Source: Ptychodera flava
Lineage: Eukaryota; Hemichordata; Enteropneusta; Ptychoderidae
Assembly: GCF_041260155.1 (NCBI RefSeq)
Contig: NC_091929.1
Location: 26,102,080 to 26,166,079 of the forward strand
DNA: 64,000 nucleotides
Reading direction: 5' to 3'
Part shown: positions 52,281-64,000 of the stretch, one piece after another
Layout of the letters: each line of letters starts with the position of its first letter
Position numbering within the stretch: the stretch's first letter is position 1
The notes under the pieces: model-generated
What the model was told of the DNA's origin: nothing
Database searches by the model: none
What the model saw: only the letters and a program-made list of their open reading frames with translations
Position numbers and translations under genes: made by a program

Positions 52281-55200
52281 GGTATGAACCACCTAAAGGC
52301 ACCACACCCTGTACCTCATTAAATATGTACATATCTAATCTAATCTAATGCTTATCAAATATCGAAAAAGAGCTGTCGTTTACCGTGTTTGAAACACTCT
52401 TAACAATGTTTGCAAGAATTATTTGAACACCATTTTTTAAACAGTTCACAAAAATCCAAGCATACGCTTCACAAACAGTCGGTTGCAAAACAGTTACTGT
52501 AACCTTTGACATCTTTCCACAAACTTCCTTTCGCATGGTAACAAGTTTCTTGTTGTGCAACTTAATGCACGTTACGATATCCGGCATACGTCTCATCAAC
52601 GAACCCGCTATGTAGACACGAAGCATTGTTATTGTAGACAACAGGATTTATAGTTAATGCTCGAAACAAAAATGACAACTGTTAAAAATATGGCTTCCTC
52701 ATGCTAAAAATACAATTCCACTATAAATTGTAAAATGCTTAACACATTGAAGGTTATAATTCCACAGTATCGATAAACTCCTATTTCTCTTTAACCATTC
52801 AATATGAATTATTTATCATGTTGTTCATATAAAATAATGACAAAACAATCCAATCCATCATTGTGGCAATAGCACGAGCTGTATTGCCATCAGCCTATTA
52901 ATGTTTGTATACGCTGAAAAGCAGTCACGTTGATGTCTTTCATTCTGTCATTTGCCAGTATATTGCCCAACTGTTGATTGGTGAACACATTACTGTCGCA
53001 ACTCTGTTCAGCTCTACTCTGGGTTTTACTTCGGAATAGCCTCAAGCTGTCTGTTGCGAACAGTAGTCTTATATTGTCCGTTCCATACCAGATATCGGAG
53101 GTACCATGGGGCCGTAAAACTTGTGTCATTGAAGACGAACACACCGGGTAGAATTGAGATTGATGCTTTATTTATGGCACGGGAACTAAGCCCAAGTTAC
53201 AACCTAAGCTCTCTCATAATCGTCTCTCTCTCTGAATGGATGTCGTTTCTCATATGTCTCAATTTTAAGTTTACTCTCTTACGTAATCTACCTTTACTCA
53301 AACGTAAGAAAACCGTTGCAACATGGTTACACCTACCAAAGGCATATTACATATCTTCACAATTTGCCCCATTTTAGAACACGAATTAGTGGAAGCGGCA
53401 CGAATATACTTGCTAGCATGGATCTTTGCATTGGTCTGTGCTGCATGTATACCCGAGACACATGCCAACTTTACAATATGACATCAAATCAATTCCAGCA
53501 ATCGCCATCATTAAAGGCGAGTTAATCACCAAGTCAAAGAAAACAAACAAACAAAACAAAACAACAGTAACAAAACACTGGCAAAATCAATAATACAATC
53601 TCGAACCATTAGGAAAGTGGTGGTACCAGGTATCGGGAATGGGTAAGCGTACCCAGCTACCCTGCTACGCCGGTCAAGTAGTTGTACGGTAATTCAGCTA
53701 GTTGCCAAATTACCGATGTGAGGCAAAGCCGAGGGAACTGTCTCTCATCATATATAGTAGCAGATTTGTCATATTTTGATATAACATCTCCATATCTACC
53801 GTATAACTTCTTAAATGATCTCACCCACCTACTATGTGACAATCCCTGTCTCCCAAGCTTTGAGACTAGAAAGGTCTGTCTCATTTGAAAGTCTTCATAT
53901 GAGTCACAAACTCTACAGTATCTCAGTTGTGAAATATATACATAATAAACTGGACCCCTTTGGAATATTACTAGTTGAGCAGGTAAAGTTAATGATTTAA
54001 AAATTAAAAACCTCTCTTTTGTCATACACCTAAGTTTGCGATATATTTTGTCTAATTTCAAAAAAAAGATAAGGCCTGTACGACGCCGAGCTCACACTTT
54101 CTGTTGTTTCTTTTAATTCTAAGTCATCTATATAGATGTGATAGAGGTAATTAGAAGTAAATAGGATTAAGTCGAAAAAATCATGAGGAGACGTAGGAAA
54201 TCGTAGTTGAAAATCAAAAGACTCATTCTATTTACATATTTAACAACTTTTATTCAGTTCTTCGTCACGGCAATAATCTTTGAATACAATTTTTTAAAAC
54301 GTATACAGCAAACACGTGACGCTATGCTTTCCTAACGATAATCAATTCTAATTTCCACGTTATGTTGCACAACAAAAGCAAGCTTAAATCATTAAGTGCA
54401 AATCTAAGATGTTTTATAGTAATTATTCACTTATTTTTTGCACTAATATGCTATCAGAAATATACTTCTGAATATATCAAGCTTAGTACTCAGGATTTAT
54501 TAGTATCTTACCGCATTTATTCCAGGCTGATCATTGAATCGCACCGGCGCGTCCATGTTTACTTGACCCATAAGCTTACTACTCTGCAAAGGGTGAGTAG
54601 ATGGAATTCCTGGGCCAAAAATGAACACCAGGGCGAAACTTTTTGTGAATCAATGTGAAAACATAAATCATTTATCAGTTTTGATATATACTCCTAAATT
54701 GTAAGTTTGATCAAAATCGAGACCACATTCGAGGGCCATGCAGACTGTCCATGTACTCACACACAGGCAACCACCGGTGAATATCAGCCAAAGCAGCATA
54801 ACTATCGGGTCGTAAATCGATCGGCGGTTTGGGGGCCTGGACTATGATTTTATAAGTTTATATCACAAGTAAACGTTGTGGAATATTAAGATATCGACCT
54901 ATTACTGTATTGAATAGGCCAATTTCGTGACGAGCAGTGCGAAAAGAATGACGGGCAGGGACGGCAGTAATTAGTAGGACCGTTTCTTTGAATACTGTTC
55001 AATATTAAGTGACGGTCAAACTTTTGGGTGGTGCGCGTGACCGGTGTCACTGACACAAAATGGGTTGACAAGCAGATAATTTAGGTTTTCGTTCAGTATT
55101 GTTACCATTTGTCCATTGTGGAAAACATTGACGGAAAACCAGAGAAAACGGCCCCGCTCCGAGAACAGCCCCGAGACGGGGACGGCTACACTTGTAGTGT

Positions 55201-56118
55201 TGTTTGTACCATCGTGCGTTTGAAGTCCTCGTGTCACCTACAGTATTACCTTCAAGGTGACAGGCTTACTATTAAAGTTCAGTATCATAGCACTGAGTGT
55301 GTTACATTTCATGATGTAAACCACGCAATGCTTTTTTTTATATCGCAAGGATTAATTTTCGCTTTTTGGCCCTCGCGAAGTTTGCGAAAATTTCTCGTTC
55401 TGAAAAATTTTCCGGCCACAGTAGAATCCACTTATTTTTTTCTGGGTTACCTGTGACCAAATGTACGTAATAGTAAAGTCGATCATACCGGGAAATAAAG
55501 GAGTATTAAAAGCAAAGTTCAATTCATCTATGTCGCGTATACGACAGTCACCTAGGCGACTGTAATCCGCACCACTTATCACAATCGGGAAGGTACTCCT
55601 CCCCCTTTACCGCTGGCGATCCCGCCCTCAAGGCACTGCGTCATTGGACCAAGCATTGTTATTGTAATTTCCTGCATAAAATTAACAGCGAGGTTAACCG
55701 GCCAAATCCTCTTGGCATTTCCTGGCATGAGAGGCTGCATTTTGCGTGCTCTCGTTCGGGAGAACAACTGTTGTCACAATGTATCGTTTTCACTTCACAA
55801 TGCCTGTCAATTTGAAACGTTGTAAATGAATCACATACCGTCGAGCATCTATTATTTTTAAGTAATGAGCATAAGAGTACGTCAATCTTGTGAATGTATC
55901 ATTATCTGCTTATCGGACAAAACGCGCAACAAATTATCACTACAGGTAATATAAATGATGAAAATGAAAGACCTAAAAACGATAAATCAAACTTTCCTGT
56001 AGGAAGAAACAGATTACCTTAAATTGACCGATGATTGAAATGACCTCACACAAGTGGCAAATCAGAAAGCATTGTAAAAATTTGAGTCCTAATATTTGTC
56101 CAAGGGGTGCATTGTGCC
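52281..56118. other. Intergenic stretch upstream of gene B, downstream of gene C
   Basis: No supported exon is seen. Open frames at 52345-52641, 52890-53144 (minus) and 55109-55456 (plus) have no recognised domain. From about 54210 the sequence is homologous to 10540 onwards, the downstream flank of gene B. Confidence 0.5.
53657..54061 (-). other. Unassigned 134-codon open frame
   Basis: This is the longest non-repetitive open frame outside the receptor genes. It contains R-Y-C-R-V-C-D-S-Y-E-D and is rich in basic and aromatic residues. I recognise no family. It may be a fragment of a mobile element or chance. Confidence 0.25.
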
Positions 56119-56371
56119 TTAATGTTACACATTTTAAATAATACTAATGTAGAATGACGTCTACTATTTATTTATTTATTTATTTATTTATCTATTTATT
56201 TATTTATTATTTACCATTTTATTCGTTTATTAACTCGTCACATATCTTGTAAAATTCAATTGTGTCTACTATATTATTGTTGATGCCATTCTTTATCTAA
56301 TATTTCAATAATACAATTCTTGATTTACATAAATAAACAAGCTTACAACAAACAAAAACACATTAAGATAA

Positions 56372-58004
56372 GGCTGCGTTCACAAATAACGATTAGGGGG
56401 GGGCTGGAGGAATTCGATTGAAATCTTATTTTTTTTTCAGATCCCCCCCCTAAGTACCCCAAAAAATTTTCAAATGCCCCCCCTCTATATGGTCAAAATT
56501 TTTCAAGTCCCCCCCCCTAACTATCACAGGCCCGCATATTTGTAAAGGATGTGAGCGCAGAAAAAATAAACATGTATAGCGCCGTTCCGCTCACAGGTGT
56601 TCAACACAACCTGTTTTAGCACTTTGTATAGTCATATTCCCAAGGCAAGTTCTTTAAATGCATCAGTGAATTTTTTAGACGTATTGGTCTAAAAGCCAAC
56701 TTGAGTTAATCCAACTCTGGCCAGGTCAATTGCTCCTGCTGAAGAGCACAAAAAATGACAATCATGAGAGAGTAGGAAAATTGTGAATTTTGGCTAATTG
56801 CCATATTGCACAGTGACCTACCAAAAATTTGTTTCAAAACTACAAGACATATATGGATTAGATGCTACTCAAAATTGACAACACTGGAAGGTAAAATGTT
56901 TCATCAAATAAATGTTTTATTCTCTGAAATTTTGGGTGTAATAATTTTAAATTTGTTTAAAAAATAAATAATTCCATTTGGTCACATATTTTTTCTTTTA
57001 GTCTTTACTGTTCAAAGTTTTACATCAGATTCTGTAACATTTTATAACAAGAATGTGAAAATTTAGAAAATCAAGCATGGTGACCCCATCTTTTTTCTTT
57101 AATACCCGTATTTGATTATTCTCATATGCCAGAATTCAAGTATTTCTATGTGTTCTTCCATGTGTTGCTCTCTGGCCTGATCTTGTGTACAAGTATGTTT
57201 CACTGTCATGAGCATCATATGACCCAAACTCTTCTGCATGTACATCAGAGTCAGAGCTATCTCTTGCACTGATCAGGTATGCAGTGACAGTGACACTGCA
57301 GGAGGAGAGCATTAATGATAGTGACACTACCCGTAGGCAGTAGCTGTATTAACTTTGATAATTTTGGCAATATTTTTGTTCAGTTTTACAACTGCATTCT
57401 TGTTCTACTCCCTACAGCATGTTGAATTGTCTAGTATTCAGCTAATGCTATCACAGCCTATATATTTGTACCATGCATTAAAACACTGACAACTGACTGT
57501 CAGCCTGGACTCCAATTAAATTATCACCAAATACGTATTTATATTTATATATACAGGCTTTGTTGACAAACTAAATATCGTGTGTTTGCGCATGCTGTAG
57601 GGAGATAGCAGGAAACTATATTTGTTCCATTGCATAGAAATATTGCAGAAATCATTAACAGTTGCAGCTTCTGCCCAGGTTAGGAGGCTAAAGTTTTTTT
57701 TACGACAAACCACACATTTAGATTTTTTCGAGATACAAGTCATGAAATGTGACAAAATGGTTCTAAATTTTGTTAAATTATTACTATGATGACATTAAAA
57801 TGGTATTCATTTTTCATTGAATTATCTACAAAAACTTGGAATAGGAAAATGTAAAACACAAAAGGGAACCAAAAATTTTCAAGTCCCCCCCCCTACAGGT
57901 AGAGCAAAATTTCAAGTCCCCCCCCTCTACTACCCCAAAAATTTTCGAATCCCCCCCCTGAATTCCTCCAGCCCCCCCCCTAATCGTTTTTTGTGAACGC
58001 AGCC
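56372..58004. mobile_element. 1,633-bp non-autonomous DNA element with TAA duplication
   Basis: Inverted ends run GGCTGCGTTCACAAA...GAATTC and GAATTCCTCCAG...GAACGCAGCC, with C-rich subterminal blocks. TAA flanks both sides (56369-56371 and 58005-58007). The paralogous site at about 12253 lacks the insert. No transposase is seen. It interrupts the region just 3' of gene C. Confidence 0.9.
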
Positions 58005-58240
58005 TAAGAATTGTTACCAAGAGTTTTACATGATGATAAGTCAAAGATGTGAAAGGGAGCTCCAGTAGCTTAGGTGAAGCTGTTGTTAATCTGGCTCCGA
58101 AAGAACAATAACTTAGTCATGAATACTAATTATCAACTATGTCATTGAGTAAAATCAGCAAATATATGAGCTTGCACATTGTAATCAAAATTACTCTGAT
58201 CGATTTTTAAAGAACGTGCATCATTCGCTTTTACGTTCTC

Positions 58241-58486
58241 TCAAAATTCATCTTCCATGTCATTGACCACATGACCAGAGGTACCCGGTATGGACAGGTC
58301 ATGCAATTCTATGGAAGGGAGGGTTGGTTGACCAGGGCTACCAGTCTCACTTGTCTGACGCTCTCTTGTCACCATACTGCTTACAATCCAGCCATCGTCT
58401 TCGTCACTACTGTATGTACTGAACGATATTTCATCAGGATCGTCATTATCACTCCCATAGAAGCGGGAACGAATCGATCTCAAAAC
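58241..58486 (-). CDS. Gene C cytoplasmic tail and stop
   Basis: The tail runs V-L-R-S-I-R-S-R-F-Y-G-S-D-N-D-D-P-D-E-I to D-M-E-D-E-F and TGA, 3 bp shorter than gene B. The membrane-proximal block, L-P-S-I-E-L-H-D-L-S-I-P and the acidic terminus are kept. The middle (around S-E-T-G-S-P-G-Q-P) varies. Confidence 0.92.
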   Translation of the reverse strand, partial: VLRSIRSRFYGSDNDDPDEISFSTYSSDEDDGWIVSSMVTRERQTSETGSPGQPTLPSIELHDLSIPGTSGHVVNDMEDEF

Positions 58487-61400
58487 CTGATGATGCAAAC
58501 AAAGATTCCAAATTTAAATGATATTATCGACACTGTCCATTAAACTGTGCATTTGCCTGATTGCGTCATCTTTTGTTTGCAATCTCAGTTGGTATGGCTG
58601 TATGTGTGACTAAGGCCTAAATTAATTCATTATATATTGCAACTTACATATTTCTATTAATGAGTACAACCTAATTACTTTTCACAACTACTGCCATAGA
58701 CATGCTTCGTGAGATGTATCGTTAAGAACTCGCAATAATACTGTCTTTGGCCAAGTCAAAAGATCACAGGAGCACAGGATAGCGACTAAAGTCACCTTCA
58801 AACTATTTTCACCTATCTCATTCAAAATATTGAGGTTAATATGGCAGCCAATACACAGAAGAATACTCACGACTTTGTTGGTTGCAAAATATCCAAGGTA
58901 GCATACTGAACCCTAATAATAATAGATAATAACGCTAATTAAGCATACGGAAGTCAAAAGGACAGCATTTCAAATAAACAAATTTGAAATACCGGATAGT
59001 TTCGCCGGATCCTTAAATTTCTTAAAAGCACTTGTCACATTGTGATAAAATTTTGAAAAGTTTCCATAACATTACTGGTGTAACATAAAATTCTTGTGTG
59101 TTTCTGACGAATATTTAAATTTAGAATGAGCGGAACAGAGATTAGAATGAAATTGTTTAAGTTTTAGAGATAGGGGCTAAGAGTTTTCAGTTCGATATAC
59201 CCATTTCATTTTCTTAATGTCGTTATGTCTTCATAGCTTCTTCATGATCATCTGTCAATCATGGCTGTCCTATTAAGTGTCCTGTCGGAGTATATGCTTA
59301 TCAAGATTTCGAAAATAACGACTGTTGAATGCACTCATGCTGAAATTCTGAACTGCTATGTCCATTTTCGGACTGGCATGTTGCCATAAGATGAATCAGC
59401 AACCACTGTTTTAACAGTTCCGTCAAATGCACCGTATTTACTGTAGTCAAGTTTAAGACGCAAGGCCATTTTAGATCAATAAATTGAATTTATTATTAAT
59501 TGAATCTGGCACAACGAAAAGTAAAGAGTGCCATATTTCGATTTTGTCAGACATTTCATTATCCTACAATACCTTATATTATTCATGCTTTTCAATTAAA
59601 TCTCGATTGCTGAGACGTCCAGGAATACACAAAGATAAAAAATTAAAACAACTTCTCTCATAAAAGCGTTTTCACTATAAAGTCATTATTCCCTTGACTT
59701 ATTGTTCTATATTGCATTCCATTTTATTGTATTGTATTGTATTGTATTGTATTGTATTGTATTGTATTGCATTACAGTGTAGTGAAATGTAGTTTAGTGT
59801 ATTGTATTGTTACTTATTGTTACGTATTGTTGCGTATTGTATTTTTACGCACTGTATTTTAGGCCAAGTACTGTATTTCATTATTGAATCGTAAGTCATG
59901 AACCTCAAACTTGGCTTTTCACATCTTTCAAAATAAATTAAGTGTAAGATACGTACCACAAAAAAGCTTGCCATAGCGAAGGTGTAACCAAAGAGCAGAT
60001 TTCCTGTGATATCCTGCAAACCCAATACCCAAGCCACAGAAAAGTTTGGAAGAAGGAGACCGATACGAAAGAATTCATCCCTGTAAAATAATTGCAAGAC
60101 TTGTTGACCTGTCAGTAACACAACCTGTCAGTTTTTGTTATACAAATTGCGCGTACAATAACTTTGTTTATGGCGGTCTTTATACTTTCGAAAAATTCCT
60201 CATCAAAATGTCTTCTCACTTGTGGTAAATATTAAATAAAAAGAGCTATCATCTATAAAGCATGAGTTACGCACCATAAAATGTACCACGGCCCAGAACC
60301 ATAGGTGAACACCAGATAGTCGAACTTGCAGTAGATATACATTGTCAAGATCCAGCAAAGCTGTTTACAGATTGACAAATTATAAATAACAAAGTGATAA
60401 TTATGTAAATAATGCCCTGACGAAAGTGACAGATTTGAGAATTACAACCAGCATTCACATTTAGCTACAAAAGCGTGCTAGTTTTTGTACTGATACAAGA
60501 AAGTGTAGCATACCAACAGCTTAAAACTTCGAATCGTTCATGACACCCGTTCCTTTAAACAAACCATAAGCACTACCGTGTTGTTTTATTGTGTTTTGTG
60601 GAGATATTGTATGAATATATTTCCATTATATAATTTTTCATAAAATGTCATACCAGTGTAATTGTTGCGGCAGGAGCAACGTTACACACGAACAATCCGA
60701 TTTCGTCAGGTACGAGACAGCTGAAATATAAAAAATATTGGTCTAAACATACACTCGACATAATGTAAATAACAGAGTGAGCACTTCTTCTAATTCCATA
60801 TGTACGGAGGGAAAATAGGAAGAAATTTCTAAAAATAATAACATAACATAACATAACATAACATAACATAACATAACATAACGTTACATAACATAACATA
60901 ACATAACATAACATAACATAACGTTACATAACATAACATAATACAACATCATAGAAATAATTTAACTGCGATGGAGATCAGGAACTGTAGGGGCAGCGTA
61001 TATGAAAACCCCAGTCTACCCAAAGCGTTTGCTTGAAAAACGGAAGTCGACATATTTCAAATTTACATCTCATGGTGAACGGTAACCAGCAAAGCTAGTC
61101 GAGTCAGTGGCTATCTGACAACAATGTGCAGGTCTAATATATACAATGCGAGTAACAGGAAGTGTACCCGTCTGAACTCATGTGCGCCTTTTTTTTGAGT
61201 GCTTGTAAAGAAACAGATACGAAATAGCAAAGTAAGACTTTTCCACTCGCCATCAATAAAACATATCGCTGCCATTGCACAGTAAATAATATTCTCTTCC
61301 TCGTCATTGATTCAAGATATCGTCACCATTATGCTTCAAAAAGAGAAATCTGCCCTGCGTATGAGTGAGGACTCACGCCAAGTATGCTAGGTAGACTTGA

Positions 61401-63846
61401 CATTAAGAAAAGCGCCCTCTTTGTCAAGAACTAGATGCAAATTGCTAGTTTTCAGATAGAAAGGTTTTCAGCTTGCAATACTGGACCTTGTGCACCAGGG
61501 TTTTGCAGTACAGTTACTATGGCAAATACAATGACTGCATAATACGCGCCTTATTGAACACAGTCGGTTATTATCATAGTAAAATCAAATTGTTATCTAA
61601 AAAAATTGCCGTTTATGTCTAACTTTTTTGACAAATTAAACGGAAATCTATACCTGCCCTGGTCTTACAAGCGAATTGTGCGCATCAGAGAGTGACCAAG
61701 GAAATTGGATGTTTGAATTTATTTTTTACGCAATACGTGGTGGTAATACTAATGTACGAAGCAAGTAAAAATTAATTTTATTTTATTCCTTCTTCTACAA
61801 ATCATGAATCAATAGTATTGACCCTGTATTAGCATCAACTGTGCATCTTCTGATAACTTCAACTTGTTCAATATATAATCAATAAAACTCACCCCTGTGC
61901 CAAGTCATAGCTACTTGGCCACTTCAGTGCGAAGGATAAGACAAGGATCAGTGGGATTATCCATCCAAAGACAACATAGCAAACCCTGGTGGAAAAATGG
62001 AAAGCTTACACTTGTGTAACCATCGATAATATTTCTTATTCGCAATGATTGTAGAAATCATTTACCGATAATATTTGTGCCAACCTACTGTGACTGAGTA
62101 CCAGTGTCTGGAATCTGTATAGCGCCATCACCAGCTTAGACTCGGCGGTCTATGGCGAGATTCAACTGAAAGGTTGTTTATGACACAATCAGAATGCTGT
62201 ATATGAATTTTTTATGTCTGCCTATTCTGAATATTATTCAGGCAATTGTAGTATTGATCAACAAGGTCGCGAACACTGCAGATGCATACTCTCCTGTACT
62301 CAACCAGGTATACTGATTCAATTTGGGGTTCAAAACAAATGTCCAAAATGACTCGCCGAGAAATATTCGGTTTCACTTTTATGTCTTGCGATTCTGCAAA
62401 TCAACTTCCGAATTCTGTATAGCTTCATCTTACAGACTTAAAAAGCTGTCATCATTCTTTTTAACCATGCCAATGCCATTGCTGGCGGTAGATGTGCGCA
62501 ACTATTGTAAGCTATTGTTGATGAATTAAAAGATGAAAAAAATACGCTTTTTGGTCAATTATTATGCCCTAACACGAAAACCTAATAATGATCTTTTCAA
62601 ATAATGTCCAGACACATCATACCATATCATTTCCATTTGTTACCAAGTTAACCAGAGGACTCATGTCGACAGAATGCCATTACTAAGCAAATTTACAGGG
62701 TCTGGCAAAAAGTCTGTCAGGACTAATTTTGCACTTTAGTCAACGCTTCGGCGTAGTCCGTTATGGCCCATTGACACGGCAGTTTTCGTATGTTTTTGTT
62801 TGCATATCCGTAACTGTCGCAGCAAATGAAACTTACAGACCTGCAAAGTTTCTGTAGATGTAAGCAGTGACGGGTTCAGAGAGCATTATTTGGTCCTTCC
62901 AAACAATTCAGTTTCTGTGAACAACAGTTACTCAGCAGATAACCGCATTCCATTTTCTGAACACTTATATATTTGTAAATGTTTCGCTTTGAATTTGAAA
63001 TTATTTTTAAATGTTTCGCTTTGTATTTGAAATCATTTTTTGCATATGGATCGTGTGACAGTAAACTTCGTTAACCTCTCATAATCGGTTTTACCTTCCC
63101 TGTACAGACGTTGCAGTGTTTCAGGTTAAAATAAGTAGTATCAAGATCGGTAAGCTAATGATCTAGAAGAAATGTCTTAGATTTCTCAGAATATTGACAA
63201 CTTGTCGTAATTCATTAATCTCTCCTAGTTCTGTTGTTACAGACACTTGAAGGTGTTAAACTGAAAATTGTTCGCCAGCCAGAAAATTGTTGAGCCTTAA
63301 AAAGATCTACATATTCAATAAATCAGAATCACACAACCATTAATCAATCAATCGATCGAACAATCGACGAACAAATCAATTAATTAATCAATCAATCAAT
63401 CAATCGACGAATCTTTCTTTATCCTATTTGGGAAATCAGCTTTGCGGCAGTGACAACCACAATGTAGATCACTCATAAGAATAATGCGTGTATTAATATC
63501 CAGGCAGCACACATTCAAACTCAATAAAACACACAAGGGTGAAATGAACAATATACAAATTTTAAAAACTAGTGAATTGCTTGCAATCTTGTGATAGTCC
63601 TGTTGACAATGTAGCATTTATGTATGTTTGTTTTTAATATCGGTGTTCTAAAACGACGAAAAGAGGGCTAAAGAAGTCAAATTCGTGATGTAATGGATGC
63701 TGTACAGTCAGTACTCACTTTGCATAGATATTCTTGTGAAGGCCAAAACGTAGCTTGAGAAAATGCTGCAGACAAAAATTGAAAACCCAGGAACAGGAAC
63801 TAATGAGTGCGTAGTGTTGGAGCATGGCTGTCACACGGCAACTTAT
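58241..63846 (-). CDS. Gene C: 3' part of tandem adhesion GPCR paralogue
   Basis: Seven exons from TM3 to the stop codon match gene B exon for exon with identical lengths except the tail. The rest of the gene lies beyond the right edge. Frames and splice sites are intact, so this copy looks functional. Coding exons are far more conserved than introns, which points to purifying selection after duplication. Confidence 0.9.
58871..58912 (-). CDS. Gene C 42-bp microexon
   Basis: It encodes the same 14 residues as the gene B microexon (G-S-V-C-Y-L-G-Y-F-A-T-N-K-V), with GTGAGT donor and ATTATTAG acceptor. Conservation of such a short exon confirms it is real. Confidence 0.88.
59957..60080 (-). 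CDS. Gene C TM6-TM7 exon
   Basis: This 124-bp exon reads D-E-F-F-R-I-G-L-L-L-P-N-F-S-V-A-W-V-L-G. It is near-identical to gene B over both helices (S to N and T to G changes only). The donor is GTACGT. Confidence 0.93.
60275..60360 (-). CDS. Gene C TM5 end and ICL3 exon
   Basis: This 86-bp exon reads L-C-W-I-L-T-M-Y-I-Y-C-K-F-D-Y-L-V-F-T-Y. The open frame stops a few codons past donor GTGCGT, which fixes the exon end in both paralogues. Confidence 0.86.
60654..60720 (-). CDS. Gene C ECL2/TM5 exon
   Basis: This 67-bp exon reads G-C-L-V-P-D-E-I-G-L-F-V-C-N-V-A-P-A-A-T. The loop cysteine and N-V-A-P are kept. The donor is GTATGA and the acceptor ATTTCAG. Confidence 0.9.
60837..60945. repeat. 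AACAT pentanucleotide array
   Basis: Clean AACAT repeats with two AACGT variants lie in the gene C TM4-TM5 intron. Confidence 0.96.
61893..61985 (-). CDS. Gene C TM4 exon
   Basis: This 93-bp exon reads V-C-Y-V-V-F-G-W-I-I-P-L-I-L-V-L-S-F. It has the same phases and splice sites as gene B and only a few substitutions (T to S, R to S). Confidence 0.92.
63719..63846 (-). CDS. Gene C TM3 exon
   Basis: This 128-bp phase 0-2 exon reads I-S-C-R-V-T-A-M-L-Q-H-Y-A-L-I-S-S-C-S-W. It keeps the disulfide Cys and the aromatic TM3 core. It differs from gene B at only a few residues (V to I, I to M, H to Q). The upstream intron continues to the window edge and matches the TM2-TM3 intron of gene B. Confidence 0.92.
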
Positions 63847-64000
63847 CTGCAATCAACGGAATTCAAGATAATGAAGGCACATAGTTTTCAGTTAAATAAT
63901 AGCACTGTTAAGGAGAAAAATCAAGGATTCAAACTTTGTTCTTACCGTAAACAGTCGAACTTGTTGAAAGTCAAGTTCTTTGTCTGCTGTCAAGTTTTGC

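Noticed and set aside
1..64000. tRNA, rRNA, CRISPR array, prophage or bacterial operon signals
   Set aside because: None were seen; GT-AG introns with consistent phases and LINE/MITE content identify eukaryotic nuclear DNA.

Overview
This is eukaryotic nuclear DNA: AT-rich, intron-rich and loaded with microsatellites, small inverted-repeat elements and non-LTR retrotransposon tails. There is no operon, Shine-Dalgarno or CRISPR logic. The gene content (adhesion GPCRs carrying a fucolectin, a SUEL/rhamnose-type lectin, a cbEGF and an HRM-like module) suggests a marine invertebrate, possibly a deuterostome such as a hemichordate, cephalochordate or echinoderm. That placement is inference; the sequence does not settle the species.

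Layout. The window is a slice of a head-to-tail tandem array, all on the minus strand, with a period of about 45 kb (terminal exon 12490 versus 58241; signal exon 3686 versus 48840; fucolectin exon 1711 versus 46782). (1) Left gene A: only its 5' end is in the window, a signal-peptide exon at 3686-3758, a spare decayed copy at 5987-6060, and the first fucolectin half-exon at 1711-1930. (2) Central gene B, 48912 down to 12490, is nearly complete. I could place 26 coding exons with matching splice phases, about 1,140 codons. Their order is signal peptide, fucolectin (2 exons), SUEL lectin, two tandem Thr/Ser-rich linker exons, cbEGF, HRM-like domain (2), GAIN domain (6), GPS region (2), TM1, TM2, TM3, TM4, TM5 (2), TM6-TM7, a 42-bp microexon and an acidic cytoplasmic tail. 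(3) Right gene C: its last seven exons (TM3 to stop) lie at 63846 down to 58241, and the rest continues beyond the window.

How it works together. The encoded protein reads as a cell-surface receptor: two sugar-binding domains outside, a linker/EGF/HRM stalk, a GAIN/GPS module and a seven-helix membrane core. The GPS of gene B lacks the usual His-Leu-Ser/Thr cleavage triad (it reads Gln-Leu-Gly), so it is predicted not to self-cleave. Decay is visible around the intact core. Both copies of the first fucolectin exon carry different frame-breaking deletions, one spare signal exon has a 1-bp insertion, and a duplicated TM2 exon has lost its acceptor, frame and one codon.

The paralogous units also act as natural empty-site controls for transposon insertions. 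A 436-bp TTAA element (11550-11985), a 1,135-bp element with 33-bp terminal inverted repeats (19260-20394) and a 1,633-bp TAA element (56372-58004) are each absent from the matching position of the other unit. Other non-coding structure includes large foldbacks (701-798, 39541-39686, 47518-48229), a 2.6-kb long-inverted-repeat element (about 49700-52280), and a 2-kb ATTGT-type array containing duplicated LINE tails (13816-15790).
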